DNA of 64,000 bases from Ilyonectria destructans (lineage: Eukaryota; Ascomycota; Sordariomycetes; Hypocreales; Nectriaceae). Where the stretch lies: contig JAHEWK010000004.1 of assembly GCA_020740775.1 (NCBI GenBank), positions 2,790,001 to 2,854,000 of the forward strand, read 5' to 3'. Positions 44,642-55,629 of this stretch are shown in pieces. The stretch's first letter is position 1, and every line of letters starts with the position of its first letter. Under the pieces are notes generated by a model. It worked only from the letters and a program-made list of their open reading frames with translations, was not told where the DNA came from and searched no databases. Position numbers and translations under genes: made by a program.

Positions 44642-45184
44642 TTGCAACAAAAGATCAACATGCAATCTCGAACAGAAACGCCGGCCTCAACACTAGTCGC
44701 AACAGCCACGGCGTACATGAAAGTCTTTACCACACTGGACCCAACGGTTTTCTCCTCAATTTTAAGCGAGAACTATAAACACGAATTCGCGCCCGCATCT
44801 TTGAACCCGCCTCAGCCGTTCACTCGCGATGGCTTCGCCGCTCATATCACTCGGCTCCGGGGGGTTTTGCGCAGCTTCCCTGTGCGCATGAAACAGACCT
44901 GGCCAAACCCGTCACTCAATCAAATCATCATCTGGGCAGATTCAGAGACCGAATTCTATGAGAGTGTTAAAGACAAGAACGCTGAAGATGGATGGAAGTT
45001 TAATGGAGAGTATATTTGGGTGCTCACTATGGATCAGAGTGGGGAGAAAATAGAGCATGTACTAGAATTTCTCGACAGTAAAGCTACGGAGAAGATAAGA
45101 GTGGCGATAGCTAGCGCATTTAAGAAAAGGGAGGAGTTGGACGGAGTAAAAAGTGAGGTATCTGAGGAGGGCTGGGAGATGTGA
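44642..45184 (+). CDS. SnoaL/NTF2-like small protein
   Basis: An intact single-exon frame of 180 residues, or 174 from the second ATG at 44660 (MQSRTETPAS). The layout fits the NTF2-like (SnoaL) cone fold: an N-terminal helix TLVATATAYMKVFTTLDP, a short strand after TVFSSILSENYKHEFAP, a helix around FAAHITRLRGVLRSFPV, then strands LNQIIIWADSETEF, GWKFNGEYIWVLTMD and EKIEHVLEFLDS. Fungal members next to metabolic genes act as cyclases, isomerases or hydratases, or simply bind small molecules. No catalytic residue can be assigned here. The gene converges with the lyase gene 150 bp away and is bracketed with it by the dispersed repeat, which suggests a shared pathway (inference). Confidence 0.75.
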   Translation: MQQKINMQSRTETPASTLVATATAYMKVFTTLDPTVFSSILSENYKHEFAPASLNPPQPFTRDGFAAHITRLRGVLRSFPVRMKQTWPNPSLNQIIIWADSETEFYESVKDKNAEDGWKFNGEYIWVLTMDQSGEKIEHVLEFLDSKATEKIRVAIASAFKKREELDGVKSEVSEEGWEM

Positions 45185-45335
45185 GGAAGTGCGTTGCTCG
45201 AATTTTCAGAGAGTTAGACCATATAGATAGCGTCTACCTAAGTGTCCTTCAAGGTAGTCCCAAACCGTCACAATGGATATGTGATCCAAATTCCCTCTAT
45301 CTCAAATCAAATGGTCTATATGTGTCAAAGATCGA

Positions 45336-46955
45336 CTAGACTAGGCCATTGCCATTTGTTACAGCTTCCAATCTTACATGGCCATTTTTCAACTTGGGGC
45401 CACCATTTTTGGTGCCATTCGTCTTGATGCCACTCATCCTGTTGATGCTTTGGGTACCTTGACTTAAAAGCTCGTCAACCATCAACTGACAACACCCTAA
45501 GTACTGAGTGGGATCGCAGAGCGTTGATAGTTGTGCTGAACTCAGGTGTCGAACGACCTGTGGGACCTTTTCGAGCGCATCTTGCAAAGGTATTTTGCCC
45601 TCGTGCGCCTCAACGCACGCACGATACACAAGCTCGTGTGCCTCCTGTCTCCCTTCGTACCTGGCTAACTCCATCATGACTGCTTCAGCGACGATGAGGC
45701 CTTGCGTTGATTTTAGGTTGGCCATCATCATATCTTCGTTCACTTGTAGTCCGCTTAGTGCGAAGTGTGCCTGGTGCAGAGCCCCCACCGCCGAGATGAA
45801 AGCCGTTGGCAGTGCTGCCCATTCCAAATGCCAAGGCCCGGAGGCACGTTCAAAGTCGGACACCATTCCATCAAGGACTAATCCCGCTTGGGCCCGAAGG
45901 ATCTTAGATTGGGCTAAGATGATTTCACTGGAGATTGGGTTTCGTTTTTGGGGCATAGTAGATGATGCGCCTCTGTGGGGAACATATGGCTCCGCGATCT
46001 GAAAACAGTCAAAGTCAGATAAATCCACAGAGTAGCTGATAATAGTGCTTCTGTTGTATACTCACCTCATTCAACTCATTGGAGGACATGATAATCAGGT
46101 CTAGTGCAATCTTTCCCAAGCTGCCTCCAACCATTGCTAGAAAACCTACCACCTCGGCAATGGTGTCCCGGGATACATGCCAGGTAATAACCGGATCTCG
46201 GAGGTTCAAAATAGCCGCCATTCTCTTTCTAACTCGAATGCCGCTGTCTGTGTTGCCCAGAGACGCCAGAGTGCCAGCGGCGCCTCCAAATTGTACGAGC
46301 AGACATCGTTCTTTTAGTTGTTCTAGGCGTTGAATGTGTCGCAGAATGCCCGAGAGCCAGACACCACATTTGTATCCAAATGTAATGGGCAGGGCATGTT
46401 GGAGATGAGTACGACCTGCCATGGGCGTGTCGCGGTACGTGACGCACATGGATTCAAGTGAGGCAGCGGTCTGGTGAAGGAGTCTCTCGACAATAGTGAG
46501 GCCTTTCTGGATTTGCATGATTGAAGCTAAGTCCATAATATCTTGGGTTGTTGCGCCCCAGTGGATATACCCAGCTATTCGCATCAATCAGCAGCCACCC
46601 ATTTGGCAAAGGTTATATGCCGCTCAGTCACAGCTCCTAAAATGAGAGACGACCTACCTTTGTCTTCCGGAACCCATTCTGACATCTGTTCTACAAGACC
46701 AAGAATGGGATAGCCGACAATCTCTGCACGAGAGGCTAAGAGAGGCCAGTCGATCTTAGACACATGACTGTGCTCGCGGATGACAGAGGCAACCCCGGAG
46801 GGAATTACGCCCTCGTCCTCTTCGGCTTGTGCAAGAACACACTCGGCTTCAATTAAATTGGTAACATAGGCGTGCTCTGAGAAACAAGACCGAATCTCTT
46901 CGGTTCCAAAAATATTCCCAAAGAGGACTGTATCAAAGACCGTGGCAGCAGACAT
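45336..46955 (-). CDS. Fumarase/aspartase superfamily lyase, CMLE/adenylosuccinate-lyase type
   Basis: Predicted minus-strand exons are 46658-46955, 46066-46574 and 45336-45998, giving 489 residues. Both introns are canonical and in phase. The N-terminal domain starts with FGTEEIRSCFSEHAYVTNLIEAECVLAQAEE. Signature regions follow: YIHWGATTQDIMD (first conserved region), GRTHLQHALPITFG (second, with the general-acid/base histidine) and the mobile-loop signature GASSTMPQKRNPISSE around residues 279-294. The GRTHLQHALP wording and overall size are closest to 3-carboxy-cis,cis-muconate cycloisomerase-like enzymes and related lyases. The exact substrate (carboxymuconate, adenylosuccinate-like or another C-N/C-C lyase substrate) is not determined. 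The Gly/Asn/Lys-rich C-terminal 40 residues are an extension. It is divergent from a permease of the Dal5 group, so the pair may take up and degrade one organic acid or amide. Confidence 0.9.
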
Positions 46956-47489
46956 GATGATGATAACAAATGCTGGGAAGATGAGGTGGGAAGAAAAATG
47001 TCGAGGGATGTCGAGGGTAAAGTTGGTATTTATTTTATCAGTTTTGAAAGATTTCTTACATAGACATCACGTTATGTTCACCCTATTCATCCCCTCAAAT
47101 CTCGTGATGACGGAGTATTGGGCGGTGGAGCAGCGGCGTAACGCGGAATAAGCACAACCAGGCAAGATCCAGGTCCAGGCCCCGCACGGAATAACGGGAT
47201 AGCGGAATAGCGGCGTAAGAACGTAGTAGCGGCCCACAAACTCGCATTGAGGTGGGCCTCCTCCGCATTCTGACCCCGGAGCTAATTGTACTCCACGGGG
47301 TTACGGACGACCCAGCTTCCTGGCCACGACGCAACGCTCTCATCTATACCAATTTTCTACGGGTATATAGGTAGAGATGCCCTCGCCGTCATTTTCCAGA
47401 CTCCATCCTTTAACACACAATCAAATTGATTTCACATTTGTCAACAAAATTCTTCGATCATTACACACGGTATCTTGAGAAACTTCAAG
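46956..47489. promoter_or_regulatory. Divergent promoter of lyase and permease
   Basis: The 534-bp region between the two start codons probably drives both genes. A TATA-like tatata is at 47364-47369, about 120 bp before the permease ATG. Short recurring ggaataacgg/ggaatagcgg motifs sit around 47150-47220. No regulator gene adjoins it. Confidence 0.5.
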
Positions 47490-49245
47490 ATGGCTGCCTT
47501 AGAGGACCATCGCAATTCGTCTTCTCCTACGCCATCAAAGTATAATAAACCTATCCAGCTAGAGAATGTGACTGCCGAAAAGGGACACAATGGGGACAAC
47601 CTCATCGCCGAGGGAGCTGACTACTCGGGTGCCGCTCGCAAAACTGATCCAGCTGAAATCGCCCTCGTTCGGAAGCTAGACAGGATGATCATGGTATGTT
47701 CCTACATGAGTATCTCGCAAAATCATGCTGACCGCGAAGCCAATTATCTGGGCCATGTACTTCCTGAACTATCTCGATCGAAATGCACTTCCTCAGGCAC
47801 GCCTGAACACCCTTGAGGAGGACCTGAACCTCAAAGGTGTTCAGTATAACACTGCAATCTCCATTTTGTTCGTTGGATACCTCTTAATGCAAAGTAGGTT
47901 CAGAGACACCTCTTTCTACGGAAACAGCGTTAATCGAATTTTATCACAGTCCCCTCCAACATGTTTTTGACTCGAACTCGACCTTCAATCTACTTGTCTG
48001 TTTGTATGATTGGCTGGGCGGCCATATCCGCCTGCACTGCAACTGTAACCAGCTATTCGGGGCTTCTAGTGTGTCGGTTCTTCTTGGGCTTCGTTGAGGC
48101 AGTCAGTCGATTCTCACCGCCAATATCTTCCAATGAGCTGACTTTAGCATTGTAGCCATTTTACCCTGGGGCGCTGTATCTCCTATCGATCTATTACACC
48201 CGAAAGGAGCTTGCAACTCGCATCTCATTACTTTACACTGGACAAGTTGTTAGCACCGGCTGCTCAGGTCTGATCGCTGCCGCAACTTTTGCAACTCTTG
48301 ATAAAGTCAAGGGCCTTGCTGGGTGGCAATGGTGGGTTCCCCTCGATGTTTTGACCGCAATGCCAACAAGGTACTGATGAAATACCCCAAAGGCTTTTTG
48401 TGATAGAGGGTTCTGTCACTGCTCTTGTTGCCATGTTTGGTTTCTTCCTACTCCCAGATGATCCCTCCCAGACTCGATGGCTCACCCCCGAGGAACGCGA
48501 ACTCTGCATCGCCAGGATCAAGCGAGACACTGTCGGCCAACAGACTAGAGGAACCACTTGGGAAGGTCTGAAGCAAGCTTGCAAGGATCCTCGTACATGG
48601 CTCTTCTGCTTGATGCAGAATCTTCATATCAGGTCTGTACCAAACACTCGCTATCTTGTCAAGAGTCCGAGCTAATCTGGATAAAGTGCCTGCTCTTTCA
48701 ATAACTTCTTCCCCACCATTGTTAGATCGATGGGATTCAAGAGCACTACCGCGCTTCTTCTCACCGCGCCTCCTTATTTCGTCTCTGGTATTCTCGGAAT
48801 TCCCTTTGCTTGGTCCTCAGGCCGGTTCAACGAGAGAACTTGGCATATTACGGCAGGGCTTTCCATCGCTGTCGTTGGCTTTGTGATCTCATGCGCAACA
48901 TCTAACGTGGCTGCACGTTACGCGGCAACCTTTTTATATGCAACGGGTGCCTACTCTGTCGGGTCCGTTATTCTGGGCTGGGTCAGTAACACTTTATCTC
49001 AGACACCCGAGAAGAAGTCAGTCGCCTACGCACTTGTCAATGTCACCGCCAATTTAGCATACATCTATTGCGCTTACCTGTGGCCGTCTACAGATGGGCC
49101 TGACTACCTGATGGGATTCTCTAGTATGGTAGCATTTGCAGTGGCTAGCATATTGTGTGCTTGGCTTATGCGGGTGTGGTTGATCCGTTCGAATCGGCGA
49201 ATTCGAGAGACAGACAACGAAGCTATTGCATTATACGCTTACTAG
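47490..49245 (+). CDS. MFS permease, allantoate/anion:cation symporter (Dal5-like) type
   Basis: Predicted exons are 47490-47693, 47740-47893, 47950-48101, 48156-48331, 48393-48632 and 48687-49245, giving 494 residues, normal for this family. All junctions agree in phase. After a 65-residue polar N-terminus come LDRMIMPIIWAMYFLNYLDRNALPQARL, the classic first helix and loop of the anion:cation symporter group. GYLLMQIPSNMFLTRTRPS, CRFFLGFVEAPFYPGALYLLS and YYTRKELATRISLLYTGQ follow, then EGSVTALVAMFGFFLLPDDP and RWLTPEERELCIARI before the second six-helix half. Substrates known in the group are allantoate, nicotinate, pantothenate, tartrate and similar carboxylates or amides. With the divergent lyase it could form an uptake-and-cleavage pair. 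The gene ends about 85 bp before the second repeat copy. Confidence 0.92.
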
Positions 49246-49329
49246 AAGCTATGACAACTCAGCAAAATAACAATCGGGCAGTGCAATGACGAGGTAGTTT
49301 TAATTATATAGTGTTTATAGAAGACAACT

Positions 49330-49502
49330 CTGTTCACTGTCTTGTGTAAAAGCTCCAGTAATAACGCCCTTCTTAGCTTTGCTAAGAGACTGTCTTCCAC
49401 GCGAATTTGGATTATGGACACTTCGTCCAGCATTAGTAAGTCTCTATTAGGCATCGAATATACTGTCTCCTTCTCTCAAATGGTCTCCACTTTAGGCTTA
49501 TT
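49330..49502 (-). repeat. Dispersed repeat, copy B (inverted)
   Basis: The reverse-complement partner of 43453-43627. The order of landmarks is the same, read on the minus strand: aaaataagcct, gtggagac, agtatatt, taatagag, then ctaagaagggcg. Together the copies bracket the three genes at 44.6-49.2 kb in opposite orientation. AT-rich sequence lies immediately to its right. Confidence 0.75.
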
Positions 49503-50718
49503 TTCCCTAACTATATACTTCTATTCTGCTAGTATTATTTATTATTCTAATAAATTATTTAGAAGACTAATTCTTAGTATTTATTCCCTAATAACGTTTT
49601 ATTTATTTATATTATTTATTCTGTACTAAGTTGGATTTATTAATAAATTACGTCTAATAATTCTAATATTCGGTATACTGGGTTGCCCTGGGGTTTAGCT
49701 GAAGAGGTTTGTACTTGTGTGCGAATAGCAATACTCTTGTTTAATGGACCTGAGTCCTTTCTCGGCACATTAGCGTCTAGGCGTGGTCGACTGGCTCATA
49801 TGAGTCAAATAGTGTTTCGAATGAGGAGAATGATGTTGCCAAGTGTACAAGATTGCCAACAGTTGAGGAATATCGCCTAGGCTAGAGAATTAACAGGGTT
49901 CATATATGTAGGGTCACGTCGGAGTGCGTAGTTGTGAGGGGCTGTACCATCCCATCCCTTTCAATCACACACTCCAGCCCAGCGTTACGTTTGATCATCA
50001 TAGCCAGCGATAATGCCTAAATGTGGTCCGTTGCAATTTGTTACCGAGGCTAGCCGCTTAGTTAGAACGTGGGTCGTGACATATGCTCGACGTCAAATAT
50101 ACGTCTTTGAGGGCAATATGGCTTTCTCGTTGGTGCGCTTGCGTACCTCTACCAAAATGTGCACCTGGCTCAGAGTTCCCCATCAACAACGCGACAAAAT
50201 GCCCCGAGAAAAGTCTCATGATGTATATCCCGCACCTCCTCTTTCTCCCACTTTCCCTTATTTGTCCACCAGTGGGCCGAGGGTAGCTTTGAACTTTAAC
50301 AGACAACAGGGGTGAGATGGAAACATCAGAATTATAAGGTCCATACGAAGATCATCGCTCGGCCCGCTACGGACCGAGAAGCTCGACAGCCAATAGCGTC
50401 GTGCGATGAAGTGCTACATTGAATCGATCAACATTCATGTTCCATGGATTCTGGGGTAAACTGACCATTTACCCCGCACACCATTCGCATGTGACCCAGG
50501 AACAGAACAGGAACAGAAGGTTCCGAAGCCTTTTTCTGAAGGCTAGTCCCAATACTGCCGACTTTCTCTCGGGGATCTCGGAGCCAGGATTGCCTCTTTA
50601 AGCAGTCAGGGAAACATGATATAAACCTCTCCCAATCAGCTGGTGAACACATGGATATTCTGCAGCGCCAGACATTCTCCTGCGCCAGCAAACTTGTCTT
50701 CTGATCATTTTAAGAATT
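49503..50718. other. AT-rich then ordinary intergenic region
   Basis: 49503-49680 is strongly AT-rich with tatt/ttatt runs, resembling RIP-affected transposon remains adjoining the repeat copy. From about 49680 composition returns to normal. The last few hundred bases are the promoter of the GH43 gene. No gene is supported. Confidence 0.55.
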
Positions 50719-52231
50719 ATGCAATTCGTTCGTCTTCGCCAAGCGAGCTCGCTGTTGCTCTTGACAGCAGCGGTAGCTCGCGCCACCCTGCAAATTGTTC
50801 CTGGAGCAACTTGGACAGCAGTATGTTCTCCTAAAGAATCTAATATCACTATGTTTGTAACACAATTTCTAGACCAATACTGGACGCCATATTCAAGCCC
50901 ACGGAGCTGGAATTATCGAGGAGTCTGGGACCTATTATATGATAGGTGAGGACAAAACACAAGGAAGCCCATTCCAAAATATCAACTGCTACTCATCAAC
51001 CAACCTTGTCGAGTGGGAGTTTGAAAATGCACTTCTGTCTCAGACTTCGAGTGGTGACCTGGGGCCTAGCCGAGTCGTTGAGCGCCCCAAAGTCATCTAC
51101 AACAAGGCTACATCTACCTATGTCATGTATCTTCACATAGACAGTTCAAACTACGGAGAGGCTAAGGTTGGAGTCGCCACATCGAAGACCGTGTGTGGAG
51201 ACTACAGCTATCTGGGTAGCTTCCGACCTCTCGGGTTTGAGTCCCGGGACATTGGTCTCTTCCAAGATGATGATGGGTCTGCATATCTTCTGACCGAAGA
51301 TGTGGGTATCACCCTTCGTTTGTTTAAATGCTGTGCTAATTTCCGTGAAAAAGCGACCAAATGGGCTCAGAATTGATGCCTTGAGCGATGACTATCTCAA
51401 CGTCACAGAGTCTGTATATCTTTGGGATGAAAGTATCGAGTCGCCTGCGATCCTGAAGAAGGACGGGAAGTATTTCATGTTTGGATCACATCTTACTGGC
51501 TGGAACCCCAACGACAATGTCTGTCTCCACTCCGTACCTTGTATCCATTTGATGCTAACTTCCGACAGGTCTACAGCTACGCTGAGTCTCTCTCTGGCCC
51601 GTGGTCCTCTTGGACTGAGTTTGCCGACGACGGGTCGAATACGTACACTTCGCAGACATCCTACATACTGCCGCTGGGAGACTCGGCCATTTATATGGGC
51701 GATCGGTGGTTTTCAACCAACCTCATGAGGAGCACATATATCTGGCTACCGTTAGAGATTTCGGGAACCAATGTCTATATGGCGAATCGTGTGAATTGGG
51801 TCCCTCAAGTGAGCTCAGAAACCTGGACTACGGGGCCCTCGGAAAATTCGTATGAAGGTGAAGCGGCCACACTATCTAATGGTGCCGTTACCGTTCAGTG
51901 CACTGGGTGCAGTGGTGGATCAGCAGCCGGGTACATTGGTGGCTCCAGTGGCGGAACGGTATCGTTCTCCAGTGTCCACAGCGATGCTACCACACGTACA
52001 ACCGTCAGACTCAAATTCGCCAACGGAGACAGTGGCGAGCGCTATGCCACAGTAGCAGTCAACGGCAAGAAACAGAACATTGCATTTCTGTCCACAGGAA
52101 CTGGACAAGACCCTGGAAGCAGCGTCATCCACTGCGATTTGAACTCAGGATCTGCCAACACAGTTGTTATCACTACGGTGGGAGGATCCTACGGCCCTGA
52201 CATCGATCGTATCATGGTGCCCGTGAAGTGA
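50719..52231 (+). CDS. Secreted GH43 exo-beta-1,3-galactanase-like enzyme with CBM35-like module
   Basis: Predicted exons are 50719-50820, 50873-51301, 51354-51518 and 51569-52231, giving 452 residues. A signal peptide (SSLLLLTAAVARA, cleavage near residue 22) marks a secreted protein. The five-bladed propeller of GH43 follows: TNTGRHIQAHGAGIIEESGTYYMIGE gives the first blade, VVERPKVIYNKATSTYVMYLHID the second, SRDIGLFQDDDGSAYLLTED the third, with the DDDG that supports the active site, and SPAILKKDGKYFMFGSHLTGW the fourth, including a catalytic-region glutamate just before SPA. This blade wording matches subfamily 24, exo-beta-1,3-galactanases acting on arabinogalactan side chains. The C-terminal 130 residues (GEAATLSNGAVTVQC to DIDRIMVP) form a beta-sandwich like CBM35. 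It probably serves plant cell-wall breakdown outside the cell. No sugar transporter adjoins it. Confidence 0.9.
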
Positions 52232-53796
52232 TCACCACAAAAGGTTCAACAAGAACCGACTTCATCAAGTTGAAACAATCAGGCCGACAGTTGCTGAAAG
52301 ATAGGGACTGAAAGAACATCTCAATTTGTCTCCGTTGTATTTAAGTAAACGAAAAAGGTGGAACTGTTATCTCCAAACTTATCTACTTGGTGCTTTTACT
52401 GTATGCCCGTCGAGACAACCGTTTTTAAATGCAAATAGTCTTCAATTCCATACTTACTTCATTCACGACCTAAACCGGAATGCTTGGCGTCCCGCAATCT
52501 AGAGGCGGGAAACAGTAATTATTAGTACGGTATATTAAAGTATCGAAGAGGAGTGGCATACGGAGTGGACGGATCACATACAACTCCGGTCTTCATAGTC
52601 ACCATTTCGAATTGAAGGTCTCAGTGACTCCAGTTATCCGTGCGTAATTAGTAAATATATAGCACGCAAGCCAAACAGGTATGTTGTTAGCAGCCACAAT
52701 CACCCCATCTTCAGAAGCAACCGGAACAAGGGTGCGTTGTACCAAAGGTCTCCTCATACCGGATGATGATGCTGCTATCAAAATTTGTGTAGACTATCGG
52801 TTCGATAAGTTCGGGCCTGCTAAATGTCAGACAAGAGGAACAAAGTGGTATAATAATATGTGGTATTCGTTCAATGTCTCCGCACAAGCTCCCGGAAGGG
52901 GCGGCTTCGGGATGGTCATGTCTAACTTTATAGTAAACACGTAAAGATATCTCGCTTAGCTGTGCTAATTGGTTGTGCACAGCAATGAGAGTAGGAGGGT
53001 GGAGGGTGGGTAAGGGAACGATCGAGGGGAGGTTGGGCATTGATAACTATGGCGCTGGAGGCGCTGGATACCTATCATCATGGCCAGTGTGTGTGTGGGG
53101 GGGGGGAGGATGAACAACACAGAGGCTAAAAGACCCAACAGCCCCAAAAGGCAAGTGGAAGCTGTGGTGGCGGTGTGTCTTCAATAGCCCCAGAGCTGAG
53201 ATTGAAGGTGTTGGAAATGAACAAAAGAGACGACATAATAGGGATACCGCAACGGATATCATATGATCAAATGGTTCAGAAGAGAATGCCGTATCGATGG
53301 GCCAAAAATACCGTCAATTGAACAATCTGCTGATGGTAGCTAATGATGATTCCGGACAGATCAATCTGATGACCCAAAATCCTACCTTGAAGACCACAAG
53401 ACTGACTCATCAGGGCGAGCCAATAGCCCTAACTAAAGCGAGATATCCCAAAGAGACAGTCGGCTATGGGCCCTTTCCTAAAAATGCGAAAAGCCTCAAT
53501 TTCCCCTGTTTTCCCCCAAAGACCTTAATCCCTGACACACCAGCGAACAAAATATGCGTCTGCCAGTAGGATTAACTAACAAATTAGAAGGCAAACCACA
53601 AACTATGTTGTTGATCAACTAATGGGCAACAAGAAAACAAAATTGCAGCTCAGCGCAAAATAATAGAAATGAAGAGAAAAACACACACGTTCTGTTACAA
53701 GGGGATTAAACCAGCCTCATATTACTGAACTACACAATGGTTTGGCACTCCAGTCGAATGCCGCATACACCAAGGACTGCTCCCAACGGCTATCAT
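52232..53796. other. Intergenic region
   Basis: About 1.6 kb between convergent genes. It contains a gtgtgtgtgg then poly-G run at about 53090-53108. Frames up to 109 codons occur on both strands without family features. No gene is supported. Confidence 0.45.
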
Positions 53797-54920
53797 CTAT
53801 GCTCTTTCGCTCTTGCCCATCACTTGGACACCCGCCACTTCTCGGCGGGCCTCGTCCTTGTCTATCACAGTCTCCTCGGACCCGGTATTGAGCCGCACAC
53901 CTGCGACATCTAAGGCTATGGCTGTGTCTTGTACCTGAGAATAGTCACCAGGGCGGCTGCTGCCGTTGGGGATGTGGAAACGGCGGTCGAAGCGTAAAAG
54001 AGCGTAAGAGTAGACGACGATGATTTCGATGACGAAGTTGAATAAATAGAAGCAGGCCTTGTGATGAAACCAAGCCGGGTTGGTAGCAAGACGTGGCATA
54101 TAGGCTACTCCAGCACGGAATCCTGCGCCAAAAGCGAGTAGTAGCGACGTGAAGAGTACAAGGCGTACCTTAGTCCGCATGTTTCCCTGGCCAAAATTCT
54201 CTATAGGACCTTTGCGCGGCAGGAGAATGGCGAGAATAGTAATAGGTGCTGGGATGAAGGCAAGTATTGCAATATAGGTAGCGGCAAAGAGTTGGATGAT
54301 ACGAAGTGTAGAGCGGACACTAGGGTCAAGGGTATAGAAGCCGTATACGATTACAGTTACCATCATGATGAGCATAGCGATGATGCTGAAGAGGAGAGAG
54401 CGGAATGCCAACGTGACAGGCTTACTCCAGCCGAGTTGGGGGTGGTGGGCGCGCAAGATGCGCTGAGACAATATTAGGTTGACGACAAAGAGCAATATGA
54501 CGCCCGCATTCGTCAAGACCTGAGATGCGATGCGAAGATTGACGTTGTGTGGCGCCGATCCCACAGCAATGCGCAGTGAATTGGCGATAATGCGGGCCAT
54601 CGAGAAGCCGAACAGCAACGCAGAGAAAAAGAACTTGTGGTTGCGTCTGCGATTGATCTGGTAGATGGTCATGTTGAAAATGGCGCTGGCGAGGAAGAAG
54701 GCGATAAGCACGCCGCAGATGGGATCGTCGACCGAGGGTACAGGGTTCCCACCAAGGATGGCGACCGTGGTGATGAGATAAGGAGGGCCCTGTGGGGAGT
54801 CGGTTAGACGGTCGGCCTTGTGAGATGCCAGAGTCGAAGGGAAGTGGGAAAGCGAGGACTCACGCTGATTTTCTGCGAAGGGCTCCCGCCAGTGCCTTGG
54901 CTCTGGCCTTGTGAAGACAT
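53797..54920 (-). CDS. DUF3112-type seven-helix membrane protein
   Basis: Predicted exons are 54864-54920 and 53797-54789 (minus strand), giving 349 residues. The first exon encodes only 19 polar residues (MSSQGQSQGTGGSPSQKIS) and joins GPPYLITTVAILGGNPVPS in frame. Seven hydrophobic segments follow. Family landmarks are the GGNPVPSVDDPICGVLIAFF opening, INRRRNHKFFFSALLFGFSMARI, LRIASQVLTNAGVILLFVVNL, SQRILRAHHPQLGWS and a long loop with a LLPRKG segment. These match the fungal DUF3112 family, whose function is unknown but whose topology resembles receptors or small-molecule sensors. The C-terminal 70 residues are a cytosolic polar tail. A signal peptide is not apparent. The next gene upstream on the same strand encodes a regulator and starts 2.2 kb away. 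Confidence 0.85.
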
Positions 54921-55629
54921 CGTGGTGGGAGTGTGGGCTCTCGTCTTGGGGGGATCCGAGATTGCAGTTGTATGTTGTTAGTGATCGATACCGTGTTTCG
55001 ATCACAGGCTTCAACGCTGGGAAATATCCAAGAGGGCGCAATCGGTAACGCCTGGAAGGCTAGATCAGATCCAGAAATTGATCAAATCATGGTCTTCAAG
55101 CTTCAAGCGGGAGGACAGCCGTGTTAAGTACCCGCTGGCTCAATGCGCACGAGACCCCTGAATATCAGTAAGTGGGCGCCAAGTGGGGTGGCGGCATCAT
55201 TCACAAGCCCAAGGCATCGGATGATCAGCTTTAGACACTGCGGAGTGCTCCAGCTGGTATCATCGGGCTCGGAGGGTCGAAAGTTGATCCCGGGCACCGC
55301 GCATCGGGGTCCCGGGTCGGAGGGTCGGAGGGTCGGCCTTGCCGGGGTTACAGCGGGTCCCCGGCTGATCAGGCGCTAATACGGATTATTTACCGCTCAA
55401 TCAGAATTTCCGCCCATAAAACCCATCTTCTCCCCTGAATGATTCTGACTCCCCTATGGTTAAGACACACTTGCAACGCTCCGCCATTTTATTTCATACC
55501 ACTCCGACATGGGCCAATACTGTAACCATTTGAAAATATTTTATGCATAGTTGAGATGTGCTAAGAATAATGGTATTATCACGAAAGATCGGCTTGGAGA
55601 GTCTAAGGAAGGAAACGCGGTATTATTCT
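54921..55629. other. Intergenic region upstream of the DUF3112 gene
   Basis: This holds the promoter of the DUF3112 gene and the 3' end of the regulator gene. A GC-rich segment at 55250-55375 contains repeated ggagggtcgg/gggtcggag words (three near 55310-55335). No gene is supported. Confidence 0.45.

Noticed and set aside
53047..53262. 71-codon minus-strand frame over a GT/poly-G tract
   Set aside because: It is produced by low-complexity sequence and has no protein-like features.
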